64,000 nucleotides of DNA from Marthasterias glacialis (taxonomy: Eukaryota > Echinodermata > Asteroidea > Forcipulatida > Asteriidae): the NCBI GenBank assembly GCA_911728455.2, contig OU452222.1:20718559-20782558 (forward strand), written 5' to 3'. Shown here piece after piece: positions 36,501 through 46,799 of the stretch (the first letter of the stretch is position 1; each line of letters starts with the position of its first letter). Below the pieces are notes generated by a model. That model was given only the letters and a program-made list of their open reading frames with translations. It made no database searches and had not been told where the DNA came from. The translations under genes and the position numbers were made by a program.

Positions 36501-36739
36501 ATGTCGTGAATTTTATTGCATACCATTGTCGCATACCTTTGAATAAAATGTCTATTGATCTGGGGGGTTGCACATAGAGTGGCCACACAATGTACCTGCC
36601 TGGTACCCAAGCACCTGCATTGAATGTCTTTGGTATACAAATGGGACCAGGGCCACTTGCATACTCCCTAGTTCACTAACACATTGTCCGCAACTATGAC
36701 ATCACCCCAAAGGTATGCGACAATGGTATGCAATAAAAT

Positions 36740-37045
36740 TCACGACATCGCGAATATATTCGCAGACGAGTGCGCACATATTCGCGATTTGTTTCACGAC
36801 ATTGCATACCGTGTGCGCACATATTCGCGATTTGGTTCACGACATTGCATACGTGTGCGCACACATTCGCGATTTGGTTTACGACATTGCATACGTGTGC
36901 GCATATATTCGCGATTTGATTCACGACATTGCAAACGTGTGCGCATATATTCGCGATTTGGTTCACGACATTGCATACGTGTGCGCACACATTCGCGAAT
37001 TGTTTCACGACATTGCATACGTGTGCGCACACGTATGCGATGTGC
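36740..37045 (-). repeat. 42-bp tandem array, right arm (about six units, inverted)
   Basis: This is the complement of the left array: CGACATTGCATACGTGTGCG repeats at 42-base spacing near 36798, 36840, 36882, 36924, 36966 and 37008. It ends in GGGACATCGCACATCGCATA read on the complement, which matches the start of the left array. The two arrays could pair into a long stem. Confidence 0.92.
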
Positions 37046-37119
37046 GATGTCCCTTCAGGGCCACCATACTTTATCGCACGGCCAGACCCTGCAAGGTTTA
37101 ACGGCCGTTTAAGAACGTT

Positions 37120-38030
37120 GTTTTCACAGTAAAAAAGAGGAACTTTATTAAAACTGACAATGCTGAAGAATGGAGAAAGAATTTAAGAAATGGTAATGTT
37201 GATCTGATTGGTGAGTGCGATTATTTACAACAGTTTGGATTTGTTTTACCGTTGGAAGCTTGTTCCGTGTACAGTGTGGGCCCTCTGTATGTTAACGTTA
37301 CGCAGTGCAGTGTTGCTGTTTCAAACTTTCAGTGTACAAACTTCAGGTATCATGGCAGACTGTCACATTATGTAGGTGATTTTTTCATTTTCTTTCTGCT
37401 ATAAAGCTGTAATTTCATCATCTGTGCACTGCTGGAAGGCCTATTTGATGTTGACTAATCTTGGTCTGCTTTCTCCTCTGACATTGTTCTTCCTCATCAG
37501 TTATATTGTCAATATCAAATCGAAGGTCAAAATTACTTTGCAAGTTGTCACACATTTTAACTTAAATCCAATAAATAAGTGTCTAAAAACTTCCTAAAAC
37601 TTTTATCGTGCACAAACAAACCAGCAAATGTGAGCAGTTGATATTTTCTTAACACTTTTCACAGTTCGTCAGCCTCGTCCAAAAAATTGCTTTTGAAATG
37701 TTTTGATTAAAACTCCATTTTATTTCCTTATTAACATTTTCTCTTTAAAATATTATCACCTAATCCATTTTTTGTATGTTTGTGAAAGTAACCATCTTTA
37801 AAAAATGTTTATTTATTATTTTGAAAAAAAAATAAAGTTATGCAAAATAATAAGTTAAAAGGATAACAAAATATCAAGTTTTGTTATTCATGTTAAGGGG
37901 CCAATCACAATCCAACTGGTTTTAAACAGCCCCAGCTGTGTCTTTATCAGCCGTTTAAAGTCACTTAGAAATGGTCATGTGACCACTTCTTAGCCAATAG
38001 GATTGTCTAAACTGTCTGGGGTATTTATGA
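37120..38030. other. Spacer inside the fold-back region; no gene seen
   Basis: AT-rich sequence between the inner arms and the 38.03-kb inverted pair. No domain, RNA gene or repeat end was recognised. A 73-codon hydrophobic frame (37376-37597) has no supporting signal. Confidence 0.4.
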
Positions 38031-41000
38031 ATGGAAATTAAATGTCTTCCTCAACGATTTACGGAGATTCCTTGACAGGACAGGATGATATACCAATGTT
38101 GATCACTGTCCGTAAACATTTGCAACTAATTAATAGAAATTGAATCATCCTGAAACGGTGCGGGTTATAGATGAGTTTAAGTGAGATAGACGCGGAAACC
38201 GCACAGGCGCTTGTTTAATGCGTTACATCGGCATGGTTTTTTGTCATAATTTCAGTATATAGTACATCGTTATATCATGCTGTCATGTCAGGAAAATTGC
38301 GCAAATCGTTGAGGAAGACATTTAATTTCCATAAAGAATTAAAAGGAGCATGATTTTCTCGTGTCTTTGTGCACAAAACTAGGCAAAGGTACACCGCAGG
38401 AATGGTGCGCGGCGCCCAGCACTTGCGCGCCCGGATCGATGTATATACACAACCGTTTTGAAGTCGCGCTGCACGCAGACATGTTTAGTCATTGTGCGTC
38501 ATGGAAAAAAGATTTTAATTTTCAAAGAGCATTTGCCCGCGAGTATTCTGCATGTCTTGCGCGCGCGCGTGTACGGTTGCATGACGCAGCTCAAGCACAC
38601 GCCACACTGCGGCTTGAAAGTGGACGCGACGATCGAGGGGTGAGACGGCACCATAGAGATAGCTCTATGGCCGTCACTGACAAGAAATAACAATTTTGAC
38701 TGTTTAAAGAAATTAAGAAAAGAATATAAATAAATGTTTATCGCGAATCTTAGCCGGTAGGCTAAATGTCTGTTTTACAATAAGGGCCTACTTAAGTCAA
38801 TCTTTGAGTAAATGGTGCAAAGTTCTTCCCTTCACTGAAGAACATTAAGCGATGCAAGAAATCCAAAAAATCGTCACGGCACGTACGTTCAAACGCACGA
38901 GACGAACAACACGAGCGCACGCAGTACTATAGATACTGCCGCGCTACCGTCCCCTAGAACGACTACACTGCGTACCGCACCGTTGTGTAGCTCTATGGTA
39001 CAAACGCACTCAACGTGTCCTGTCCAGACAGTATTAAAGTGGGGATCAATGCTTGGCGCGGCCCCCTCCTTTTGTGTTTTCATTGTGTTCTGGGAATCTC
39101 AGGAAATAAGCATCATTTTTGGAGGGGAAGGGCGAAAATGTGTTTTAAAAAAAGTAATGTTTGTGACAGTGTCAAATAAAAGTTAATGTAGAAACAATAT
39201 TAAAATCACCTTTAAATGTAAAACTGCCCTCTCAAAAACAAATCAACGAACAATTTGTCCTTCTAATTTCTAACGGATTGTATTTATTCAGCAGCAAAGA
39301 TAACATTTACGTGTAAAATACTTTTTTTACTTACCCGAACTGAATGTGGTTTTGGGTGTTGCTACACTTTTTTTATTGGGGTCAAAGACACCCTATACCT
39401 ACATATGGATAATACGTGTACTTTTTTATCAGTTAACAGCCAAGCATCATTGACAGTATAACTGATTGCTATAATTTTGAATTCATTGTTTTATTATTTA
39501 TTGACAGTACTTAAAAATTAATCAACCTGCACTAATGACCACTTACAATATTATTACACATTTTAGTGGTTTTCTCTCACAATTGAATTTTTTATTTGAT
39601 CTTAATTGAGATCGGCCAAGATCCTGGAATGAATATAAATAAGACAAGCTACTCCGAGAGTAGACAGTCTGCAGCAAAAACTACTACCCAGCAATTTCCG
39701 TACTAAAACTCTTTTTAGTATTACATTTGGCAAATATTGATAAACAAGTTTCATTATTAGAGTTGCTTTCGTTCGCAATAAAATTTTACATAAGGCACCT
39801 TGCAAAATATTGAAAGTATGATGTTGAGGTAATCCTGAGGACCGAGCCCAACTAAAATACACCCAGTTTGGTTTTATGAATCTTGTGGGGAGTTTAACAC
39901 TTGGGGTCAAGGTAGAAGCGTCCCCGTCGCGACTTGTAAATGATGAGAAACTTGTAGATGCTTAGAAAGTTGAGACGTCATGATGACGTCACCAGGAGTC
40001 GAGTTGCAAGATTTGTATGCATTAAATTTATAAATCTTTGAAAATCTATATCAAATCAAGCACAAAAGACTTTAGGTTGCTTTTTGCTGGATTATGTTTC
40101 GGTATAACGGGTCTTCATTTTATCGTGTGTGTGACTTAACTTGACCTCTACTTCCGGTCAAAACTGGAAGTGTCTTGTAATTTAATACTGGGAACTTTTT
40201 TGGAGTTGCTATAGTCCGTCAAGGGTCTGGTTTTCAAAAATAGGACTGTTGACGTCATAAAATTCAAGAGCGCTCTCTAGCGGCAGATTAAATACAGTTC
40301 AAAATGCACTGTTACTTGAAGTCTGTGATGGAGTTTATGGTAATCATTGCAAAGTTGGTATAAATAATAGTATTAGTTGGTATAAATAATGACCTTAACA
40401 TACCCACCCATTCCGGGATTTACGCTTAATTAATGTGTAAAGCACAAAAACGACGTTTTTATTTTAACAGGTGGTTTAAATCATGCAGATAACATGTGTA
40501 AAGTAGTAGATTGATGACGTCATCAGATGTCACGTGGTATTACCTTAAAGGTTCACTTTTGAAGTCCTGTGTCGACCGAACTACATTAGATGACTTGAAA
40601 CTTGGTATGTTGTTAGACAATGGACTTTATTGCAAAAACGTGGAGTAACGTCATGATGACGTCATCTTATAATTTTCACATTTTTTATATATTACATATC
40701 TTGAGAATGTAACAAGCTACACCAAACTTTTTCTAGCACCAGGCTTGGAGGGTCACAAATTCATAAAACATGGAGTTACATCATCATGACGTCATCACTT
40801 GTCACGCTGCATCACCAAAAAAATAGGGTTTTAAAATATCTAAATTGTTACGAATTTCACACTGATCTTTCTGTTTCACTATAGTTCCCTCTTTTGAGTC
40901 CCAATTTGCAACAGGTATAACAAAAATTATTCGTTATCTGAAAAGTATTCCTGAGTCTTCATTTGAGGGTTTACTGCCAAGAGCCATGGAAATACATGTG

Positions 41001-41479
41001 ACTTTTATGTTCTGACTTTTGCCAGTTTAACATGAATTTTGATTCCGTATCATAGCGTCTTGTTTTTGTTATTGATGTTATCATTAGCACACATATCCTG
41101 AACACCTTGTGTTTGTCACATGACAAACACATAAGCTCTAGGTTTTTTTTTTTTACCTCTTACATTGTTCGTCACCTTTCCCTCTCAAGGGGGCTCCGTA
41201 CGTTGCTTGTTTCTATAACCACAATAGGAGTTTGCCTGATATGAACGTGCAAATAACACCTAAAGAATGTTTTGCTTATTGTTCTAACTGAAACAGGACC
41301 ACCTCAACTTAAGGACCTACTTTGTTGAAAATTCCACAGGTTGTTTGTATAGTGTGTTTATCGAAGCTTAGAAGATGAAAATGGACTTGAGATATAACTC
41401 TAAATAAATAATATAGATAGAATCCCGTTTAGTCTCCGTAAAGAATTTCATTACTTCCGTTTGAAGTCGAATCATGGCT

Positions 41480-41800
41480 GTAACAGTTGACTCGCTTGCC
41501 GTTTGGGGCCGTCAATGGCGCATAGACGCGTCGTGCCGTCGCGTCGTATTGTCGCGTTGCATATAGTGCCGTCAAAGTGTTGTACTGATGGTAAATGGCC
41601 GTGGCACTGTCCCGTTGTGTCGTCGCATTGTCGCATTGTCGCAATGTTGATGGTTAGCGACAATGCGACGCAACAATGCGACGGCCATATGCCAGCAGTA
41701 CTTAACTATGCGAAGGGACAACACGACGGCACCACGCGACAATGCGACGGCACCACGCGACTATGCGCCGTGCCTTGACAGCGTAAACGGCAAGGGGACT
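41480..41800. repeat. Long imperfect hairpin of GTCGCATTGTCGC units (copy B)
   Basis: Homologous to 3640-3960. TTGCCGTTTGGGGCCGTCAA followed by GGCGCATAG on the left pairs with CTATGCGCCG and the CAGCGTAAACGGCAAG segment on the right; between them the GTCGCATTGTCGC units and their complements pair around 41655. It lacks the poly-C insertion of copy A. Confidence 0.7.
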
Positions 41801-42141
41801 CATTAACGACATACAGGCGACATTCAAAATGACAGTAATGGAATTCTATAGTTTGAGAGGGTGATGGCTGAAGCTTCTGCAATGCAACTCCTAAAGCATC
41901 ACTTGCGTAGCTCTGTTTTGAAAAGTGGGGCTGATTATGAAATTTACATACACTACCATTGTGAGAAAATTTAGTAATAATTTAGGAAGGATCCAAGTTT
42001 TTACGTATTAAAAGGGGCGGATATTCGTAACAATGCAAGCACACAGCGCGTAATTGTATCAATAGGGAATTGAAGGCAGGAGTGCCTTGATCTGAGAGTC
42101 TCAAAAATCTAGTGAAATAGAGAAATTAAACACATCCTTAC

Positions 42142-42471
42142 CTCTGATGCAGTAAAGGTGTAGATAGACCCAGGCTGCTCGACCAATCTCCCATCCGAAC
42201 ATACATCAAAATGTGAGGCACAGTTCAAGTCACACTCTTGATCTTTAGATCGGTAATTTGCAGATTTACACCGAGGCGAATCCTTCACACAGGCCTGGTA
42301 ACACAGTTTTTGATTCTTGGTAGCATTTATGGTGGTGTAGTTTCGGCCAACCAAAGCGTAGTCAATGATACCGCACCATGGCGTTACTTTCCCGTAAACC
42401 GAAGGTATTTGTATCAGCGTGTAAAGAATAAACAAGATGTAGAAATAATATACAGATATGTAGAACTCCAT
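42142..42471 (-). CDS. First coding exon of a secreted PAN/Apple-like domain protein (partial)
   Basis: A 330-base exon encodes 110 residues in phase 0, from the ATG at 42471 to a GTAAGG donor next to 42142. Residues 1-27 form a hydrophobic signal peptide (FYILFILYTLIQIPSVYG). The mature part holds WCGIIDYALVGRNYTTINAT, then LCYQACVKDSPRCKSANYR and ECDLNCASHFDVCSDGR. The order of C, C-x3-C, C-x4-NY and C-x-LN matches PAN/Apple domains, which bind proteins or sugars in extracellular proteins. NYT and NAT are possible N-glycosylation sites. Later exons should lie at lower coordinates but were not recognised, so the gene may be cut off by the surrounding repeats. A broken copy lies at 5127-5443. 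The PAN call rests on cysteine pattern alone. Confidence 0.55.
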
Positions 42472-42545
42472 TATTTAATCAATATGAGCCAAATAAATCA
42501 TGAAATTATACAGTTGGTTATCCTGTACGCCTTTACTTAGAATGT

Positions 42546-43395
42546 GTTTTAACGCAATAACCTGATGCGGAGCTGCAGACCGATTCATTAAGTGCACGGG
42601 CGCCATAATCACCAACGTTTTTGTTGACTTTTTGTCAGACTTTTGGTTGCGCAATCACGTCTGTGAATGGTCAATACATCAAGGGCGGGGCGGCGGGGAA
42701 GAGCAATAGACCGACTACGCAACCAATGTTTACATGTCATCACGATGGCAAGCTATAGACCTTTCCATTGTTGATAAACAAACCACGCTGTTTGGCATGG
42801 ACGGCCAAATGTAGCAAAGCATTCAAGTCTAGTTGACAGACGTTGTGACCAAATTCAACGTTCTTGCAACTTTCTAATTAAAGAAAATACATCCCATTAT
42901 TGGTTGGTTTGTTTCCAACAAATTTTGAACAATTTTTTAATATTTGTGTAACATTTTTGCAAACTGTGATTATCTGTCTTTGCTTTGCATTCATGGCTTC
43001 CCATAGTTTTTCCATCTTGGTTGGCACAAATTCGGGCTGTGACGTTGCAAAAGAAAGGTCTATACGTGCAAATACATGCCGTGACCTAGTCTTGTTCCAA
43101 GACCCTTTTGTTAACGCCACATCCAAGTTAGTATAGAGATCAGTGCATCCCACATTGCGAACGTGCAAGTAATGAACTGTAGAGGGCGCACGTGAAGTCC
43201 AAGTTTCATATTCCCAGTAGGACGCGTTGGACGCGTTGAATTCGGAATCAGACTTAGACAGTGTTGGACGCGTTGAAGACTTGGACTTGAAATAGCGCCC
43301 TCTATTGTTTATTTATAGCATAATAATAAAAGTATGCATTATTCGTCGTGGAGGACGTGAAAACAACCAAGGTCTTGGAACCAAGACTAGCCGTG
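42546..43395. other. Unassigned stretch upstream of the PAN-like exon
   Basis: This would hold the promoter and 5' untranslated region of the minus-strand PAN-like gene if it is active. No TATA box or other defining signal was picked out. GGACGCGTTG(A)A is repeated loosely near 43210-43275. Confidence 0.35.
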
Positions 43396-43399
43396 ACCT

Positions 43400-43800
43400 A
43401 CAGAGTCCCACCAAAGTCGGCTTTTATTATAATAACACACTTTAAGCCATTTTATTAAAGTTGTATGTTGTGACATTGATTTAATCACATTACTGTTACA
43501 CAAACTACCAGTATTCTACTACAAAAGAGGTTTATTTTGAGTTATGCACTAACGGCGTCGGACGACTAAGTAACCACCCGCCTGTTATTTTGTTTGTAAT
43601 GTAGGCCTAAATATAAACTGTAAAAAACCTAGCCTTGCGAAATTTCAAATAAGCGAAGGATTCACACAGTTTTGGAAAGCAATTTCTTTGTATGATTCAG
43701 CTTCAATATATGTACTTTGAAATGCTTGTGTTGAAAAGTGTGTGATCGCGGTCGTCTGTCCTAAACGTTCTGTCGTGCACTATAGACATCGTCGTGCACA
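43400..43800 (-). repeat. Dispersed repeat family Q (copy 2, inverted)
   Basis: The complement matches about 10660-11040, including CTTTCCAAAACTGTG, CTCAAAATAAACCTCTTTTG and a segment starting AAAAGCCGACT. It lies in inverted orientation to copy 3 at 44680-45065, separated by a MITE and a SINE. Confidence 0.6.
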
Positions 43801-43854
43801 TTTATACGCTGTCCGCTGTTAATGAACCGAGCCGAAGGCCAGCCACTCCAAAAA

Positions 43855-43948
43855 AAATCAGTCAAAACAGCGTTAATTAGCTGTTTTAGACATCAATAAT
43901 ATTTGACTAACGTTTGGTCAAAATGAGGACTAATTAACGCTGTTATTG
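43855..43948. mobile_element. Short MITE related to 11777-11893
   Basis: AGTCAAAACAGCGTTAATTAG on the left pairs with CTAATTAACGCTGTTATTG on the right around a central AATATTTGACTAACG segment. It shares the TIR core with the 11.8-kb element but is rearranged inside. Confidence 0.6.
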
Positions 43949-44096
43949 CCACCAATGAATACCTCTTAAATTAAAGGAAAAAAACGGTAAAAATCATCAG
44001 ATTTTATGATTTTTCTTTCGCCGATATCTTCTATTCATGTTCAAGGGTCATTCGGCTGTTCATTTTTTTGTGCCATCTAAGGCATTTTAAGGCATT

Positions 44097-44352
44097 CAGG
44101 TTGGCCCAGTGGTTTCTTTCCCTGCCTTTCACCTCTGTGGACCCCGGTTCGAATCCCGGACTGGATTCTTGCACGTGGATTGGGTTTTCAGTCCCTACCT
44201 GATTGCGTGGGTTTTCCTCCAACCATGTAAAACTGACATTTCTTCAACATCTTCTCTACACAGGTATCTTCAGGCCTACGGGTCACAGTGCTAGTCACTT
44301 TTGAGGGTCCCGTGGTTTCATTACCAGAAAGATATAAATAATAATAATAATG
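44097..44352 (+). mobile_element. tRNA-derived SINE
   Basis: TTGGCCCAGTGG near 44101-44112 fits a polymerase III A box, and GGTTCGAATCC at 44146-44156 is a perfect B box. The body has CACGTGGATTGGGTTTTC, TCCCTACCTGATTGCGTGGG and TTTTCC, and the copy ends in an (AAT)n tail at about 44335-44352. Head, body and short A-rich microsatellite tail make a complete SINE of about 255 bases. The part around TGCGTGGGTTTTCC also occurs near 6990-7060. Confidence 0.85.
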
Positions 44353-44679
44353 ATCTAATCTCTTACACATAATTAACTATTTATGCATGTTTTCAAGAAC
44401 AAGACTGTGGGCTTTTACAATATTAGCAGCATTAATGGAAACACATTGGTTGGTTCGGCTTATGCCCTTGCATTATGTTGGTTTCATATTCGTACCAGCT
44501 AGGCCTACCTTTAATTGATACACTGTCTGCGCGTTCAAGCTTGACGAAAATAACACGGGGGAAATTTGACCCTTCCCTCCAGTCAAAATCGGAAGGTAAA
44601 ATAAAATAATAGTTTTGGAGGTCTACACCAATACGGTTCGGAATTTGAAAAAGGTTTGTGTATATTATTAAATGTGAAC

Positions 44680-45065
44680 AACACCACGTCCTCCATAGCA
44701 AAGTGCGGTACGGTACTTCATGATTGTTGCGTTTGTTATAATTATTCGATCAAGGTTTTATTTTCGAAAATCTGTGAGTTTGTACCAGAGACCTTCGTGT
44801 GGCCGTAAAGCCGGTAAGGACAGTTCCAGCAAGTCTTGGAAATTCTACAAGGAATAATTATGTTTACGATGTGGTAGCACTATAGTTGCACGACAGAACG
44901 TTTGGAACAGACGACCGCGATCATACACATTTCAACAAAGAATTTTACAGTTTTGAAGCTAAAATCATCCAAAGAAATGGCTTTCCAAAACTGTGTTATT
45001 CCTTTGTCTATTTAAATCTCCGCGAGGCTATGTATAAATGCTCACTTCTCCGGCTATGGCCGATA
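44680..45065 (+). repeat. Dispersed repeat family Q (copy 3)
   Basis: Matches 10435-10800 from the ACGTCCTCCATAG segment through TTGGAAATTCTACAAG, TTTTGAAGCTAAAATCATCC and TATAAATGCTCACTT. A short AACGTTTGGAACAGACGACC segment inside it is also found, as its complement, in copy 2 near 43750. Confidence 0.65.
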
Positions 45066-46204
45066 GTGTTGGCAGCTAACGCAGTCCCCCTATTTCGGAC
45101 ACGGGGCCAAATAAAAAGATGAAGCGCGCCCTCTGTTGCACCGAAGCCCTCCAGTCAGCGGTCACAAAAACAAAGTGGGTACCCATCGTAAACATCAAAA
45201 TCAAACGTACCTTGTACGGGTAACCAGCGATAATTAATACATGCAAGGCATGCAATCCTTGTTGTAGTAAAGTCAAGTGATTTGACGAGAAGCCCTCTGA
45301 CAGATTCTTTTATTATGGGTAAGTTTCTATATATTTATTTATTTTCCAGTCCAAAGCAATAGTGGATCAAGTTAAGGCAACTTCTGGGATTGTATTTACG
45401 TATTTTTTAGGACAATTTGTGACGTGGAAGTCTGGAGCTACAACTTACAAAGGTGAAATTTTGGACTGGCTTGCCCATCCCATTTAATAGTAATACATAT
45501 CATTCAATGTGGCTGCTGCATTCTGCATATGGAGAGATGGCCCATGTGAATGTATTGTCTGAATAGTGATAAATTAATAATAAAGAAAGTGCCTGCTTAC
45601 TTAGTGTTAACACTTATATGATAAAACAATGGCTGTAGAAAGTAAAATATAGCAGAAAACATGTCAAATCCGACTGACACTTTTCAGTTACTAGTACTAG
45701 TAGTAGTACTACATAGTTATTTTATTATTAATGACTTCAAATTTTTACTTGAATTTAACTTGTTGGACGGTCGTTCTGTGCCCCAGCAGTGAAGCACACA
45801 TTACCTGTGAAGAATTTGCAATGAATGTACAGTCTACAGGCCTTGATCTTAACCAAGGCCACCGAGGCCATTGGCCTCATGCCCTGTCGAGTTGGCCAGC
45901 ATGCCCTTCAGAAAAATTGCACTGTCACTACCATTACCAACTTGGCCAGCATGCCCTTGTACAATTTCTCTGATTTGGCCAGCAAAGGGATGCCCCCGTT
46001 TTTCTTAAGATCGAGGCCTGAATGTGTGATGCTCTGTTCCGAAAAAATTGCCCAAATTACGACAAAAAAATTCCCAAAAGACAAAATTGCTGGAAAATTG
46101 CCTATTGCCCTGGCTTCTCTCAAGACATCAATGATAGGCGTTTAATTGTAACCACGATCAGTTTCTGTCCTTCTTGAACCTACAGTTACAAACATGTAGG
46201 CCAA

Positions 46205-46757
46205 CCCCCAAACTTTCAAATCGAGACTTGCATTTTGTTCCCAAAATGTTTGCAGGATTGATGATAGCTTGGTCATTGCGGAGAGTCTGGAGAACATAAG
46301 ATTTGTGATGAGATCACGTCTCCTTACATGAAATTTTATGAAAAATCTCAGGCTCAGGGCTGATAGAAACTGACATCGGAGCAATGACGGTTGCTTTTGC
46401 GCATGCACGCTGTACAGTGCTATGACTTACCGTAGAACTGCGCTTATGCCCTGCCGCGGTTCATAGAAGTATGAGCTTTGCAGGGCGCTGTAAGCGCTTA
46501 TGGTGCCCTACTCTGCACTTAAGCAGCGTACAGCACGCAACAGCAACAGCAACCATCATGGCTCTGACGATGTTTGGGTGTGTCACTGTCAGTATCAGCC
46601 CTGAGATTTTTTCATAAGATTCCACCAAAAGGAGTGAGCTCGCATTGCGAATCTAATGTACTCCAGACTCTCTGGCAATGACTAAGCGATCATTGAAGAA
46701 AACATTTTGACAAAAAAATGGAAGTCTCAATTTGAAAGTTGATGTCACATTTTGGGG
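46205..46757. mobile_element. Palindromic element, about 550 bp
   Basis: The left half (about 46205-46470) and right half (about 46490-46757) are imperfect inverted copies along their whole length. Paired words include AACTTTCAAATTGAGACTT, GAGAGTCTGGAG, GAAAAATCTCAG and CGCTTATGCCCTG-like text near the centre. The ends carry an ACCCCCAAA/TTTGGGGG-type pairing. No coding capacity; it is a fold-back or MITE-like element. Confidence 0.75.
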
Positions 46758-46799
46758 GAACATGATCGTAGGGCCAAGGAGTGCAGGTAGCCCAGCATA

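Larger units (their letters stand above)
35790..38640. mobile_element. Nested fold-back structure, 2.8 kb
   Basis: The outer arms pair well over about 35970-36050 and 38338-38440 (for example AAAGGAGCATGATTTTCTCG on one strand and its complement on the other), and weakly out to about 35800 and 38620. Inner arms 36050-36540 and 36700-37115 pair around a 150-base loop and carry the 42-bp arrays. A third inverted pair (38031-38105 and 38252-38335, with TTAAATGTCTTCCTCAACGA on the left arm) sits just inside the right outer arm. No transposase frame is visible, so it is read as a fold-back type element. Exact ends and target duplication were not found. Confidence 0.7.
39160..42545 (+). repeat. Segmental duplication, copy B
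   Basis: Collinear with copy A (495-5500) but shorter. It lacks the copy A segments 2387-3529 and 4301-5070, and has its own segment at 40964-41430, part of which is shared with copy C. Identity in the first block is high, with scattered substitutions and small indels. It carries the intact-looking PAN-like exon at its right end and the hairpin centred near 41655. Confidence 0.8.

Noticed and set aside
36004-37132. Overlapping frames of up to 194 codons on both strands with a repeating 14-residue pattern
   Set aside because: The 42-bp unit length keeps every frame open. No start context, signal or domain supports a protein, and both strands are equally open.
45345-45485. Possible small terminal exon after TTTTCCAG, translating to SKAIVDQVKATSGIVFTYFL and onward to a stop
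   Set aside because: The nearest upstream donor would leave an intron of about 35 bases and the wrong phase, and the peptide is not recognised.
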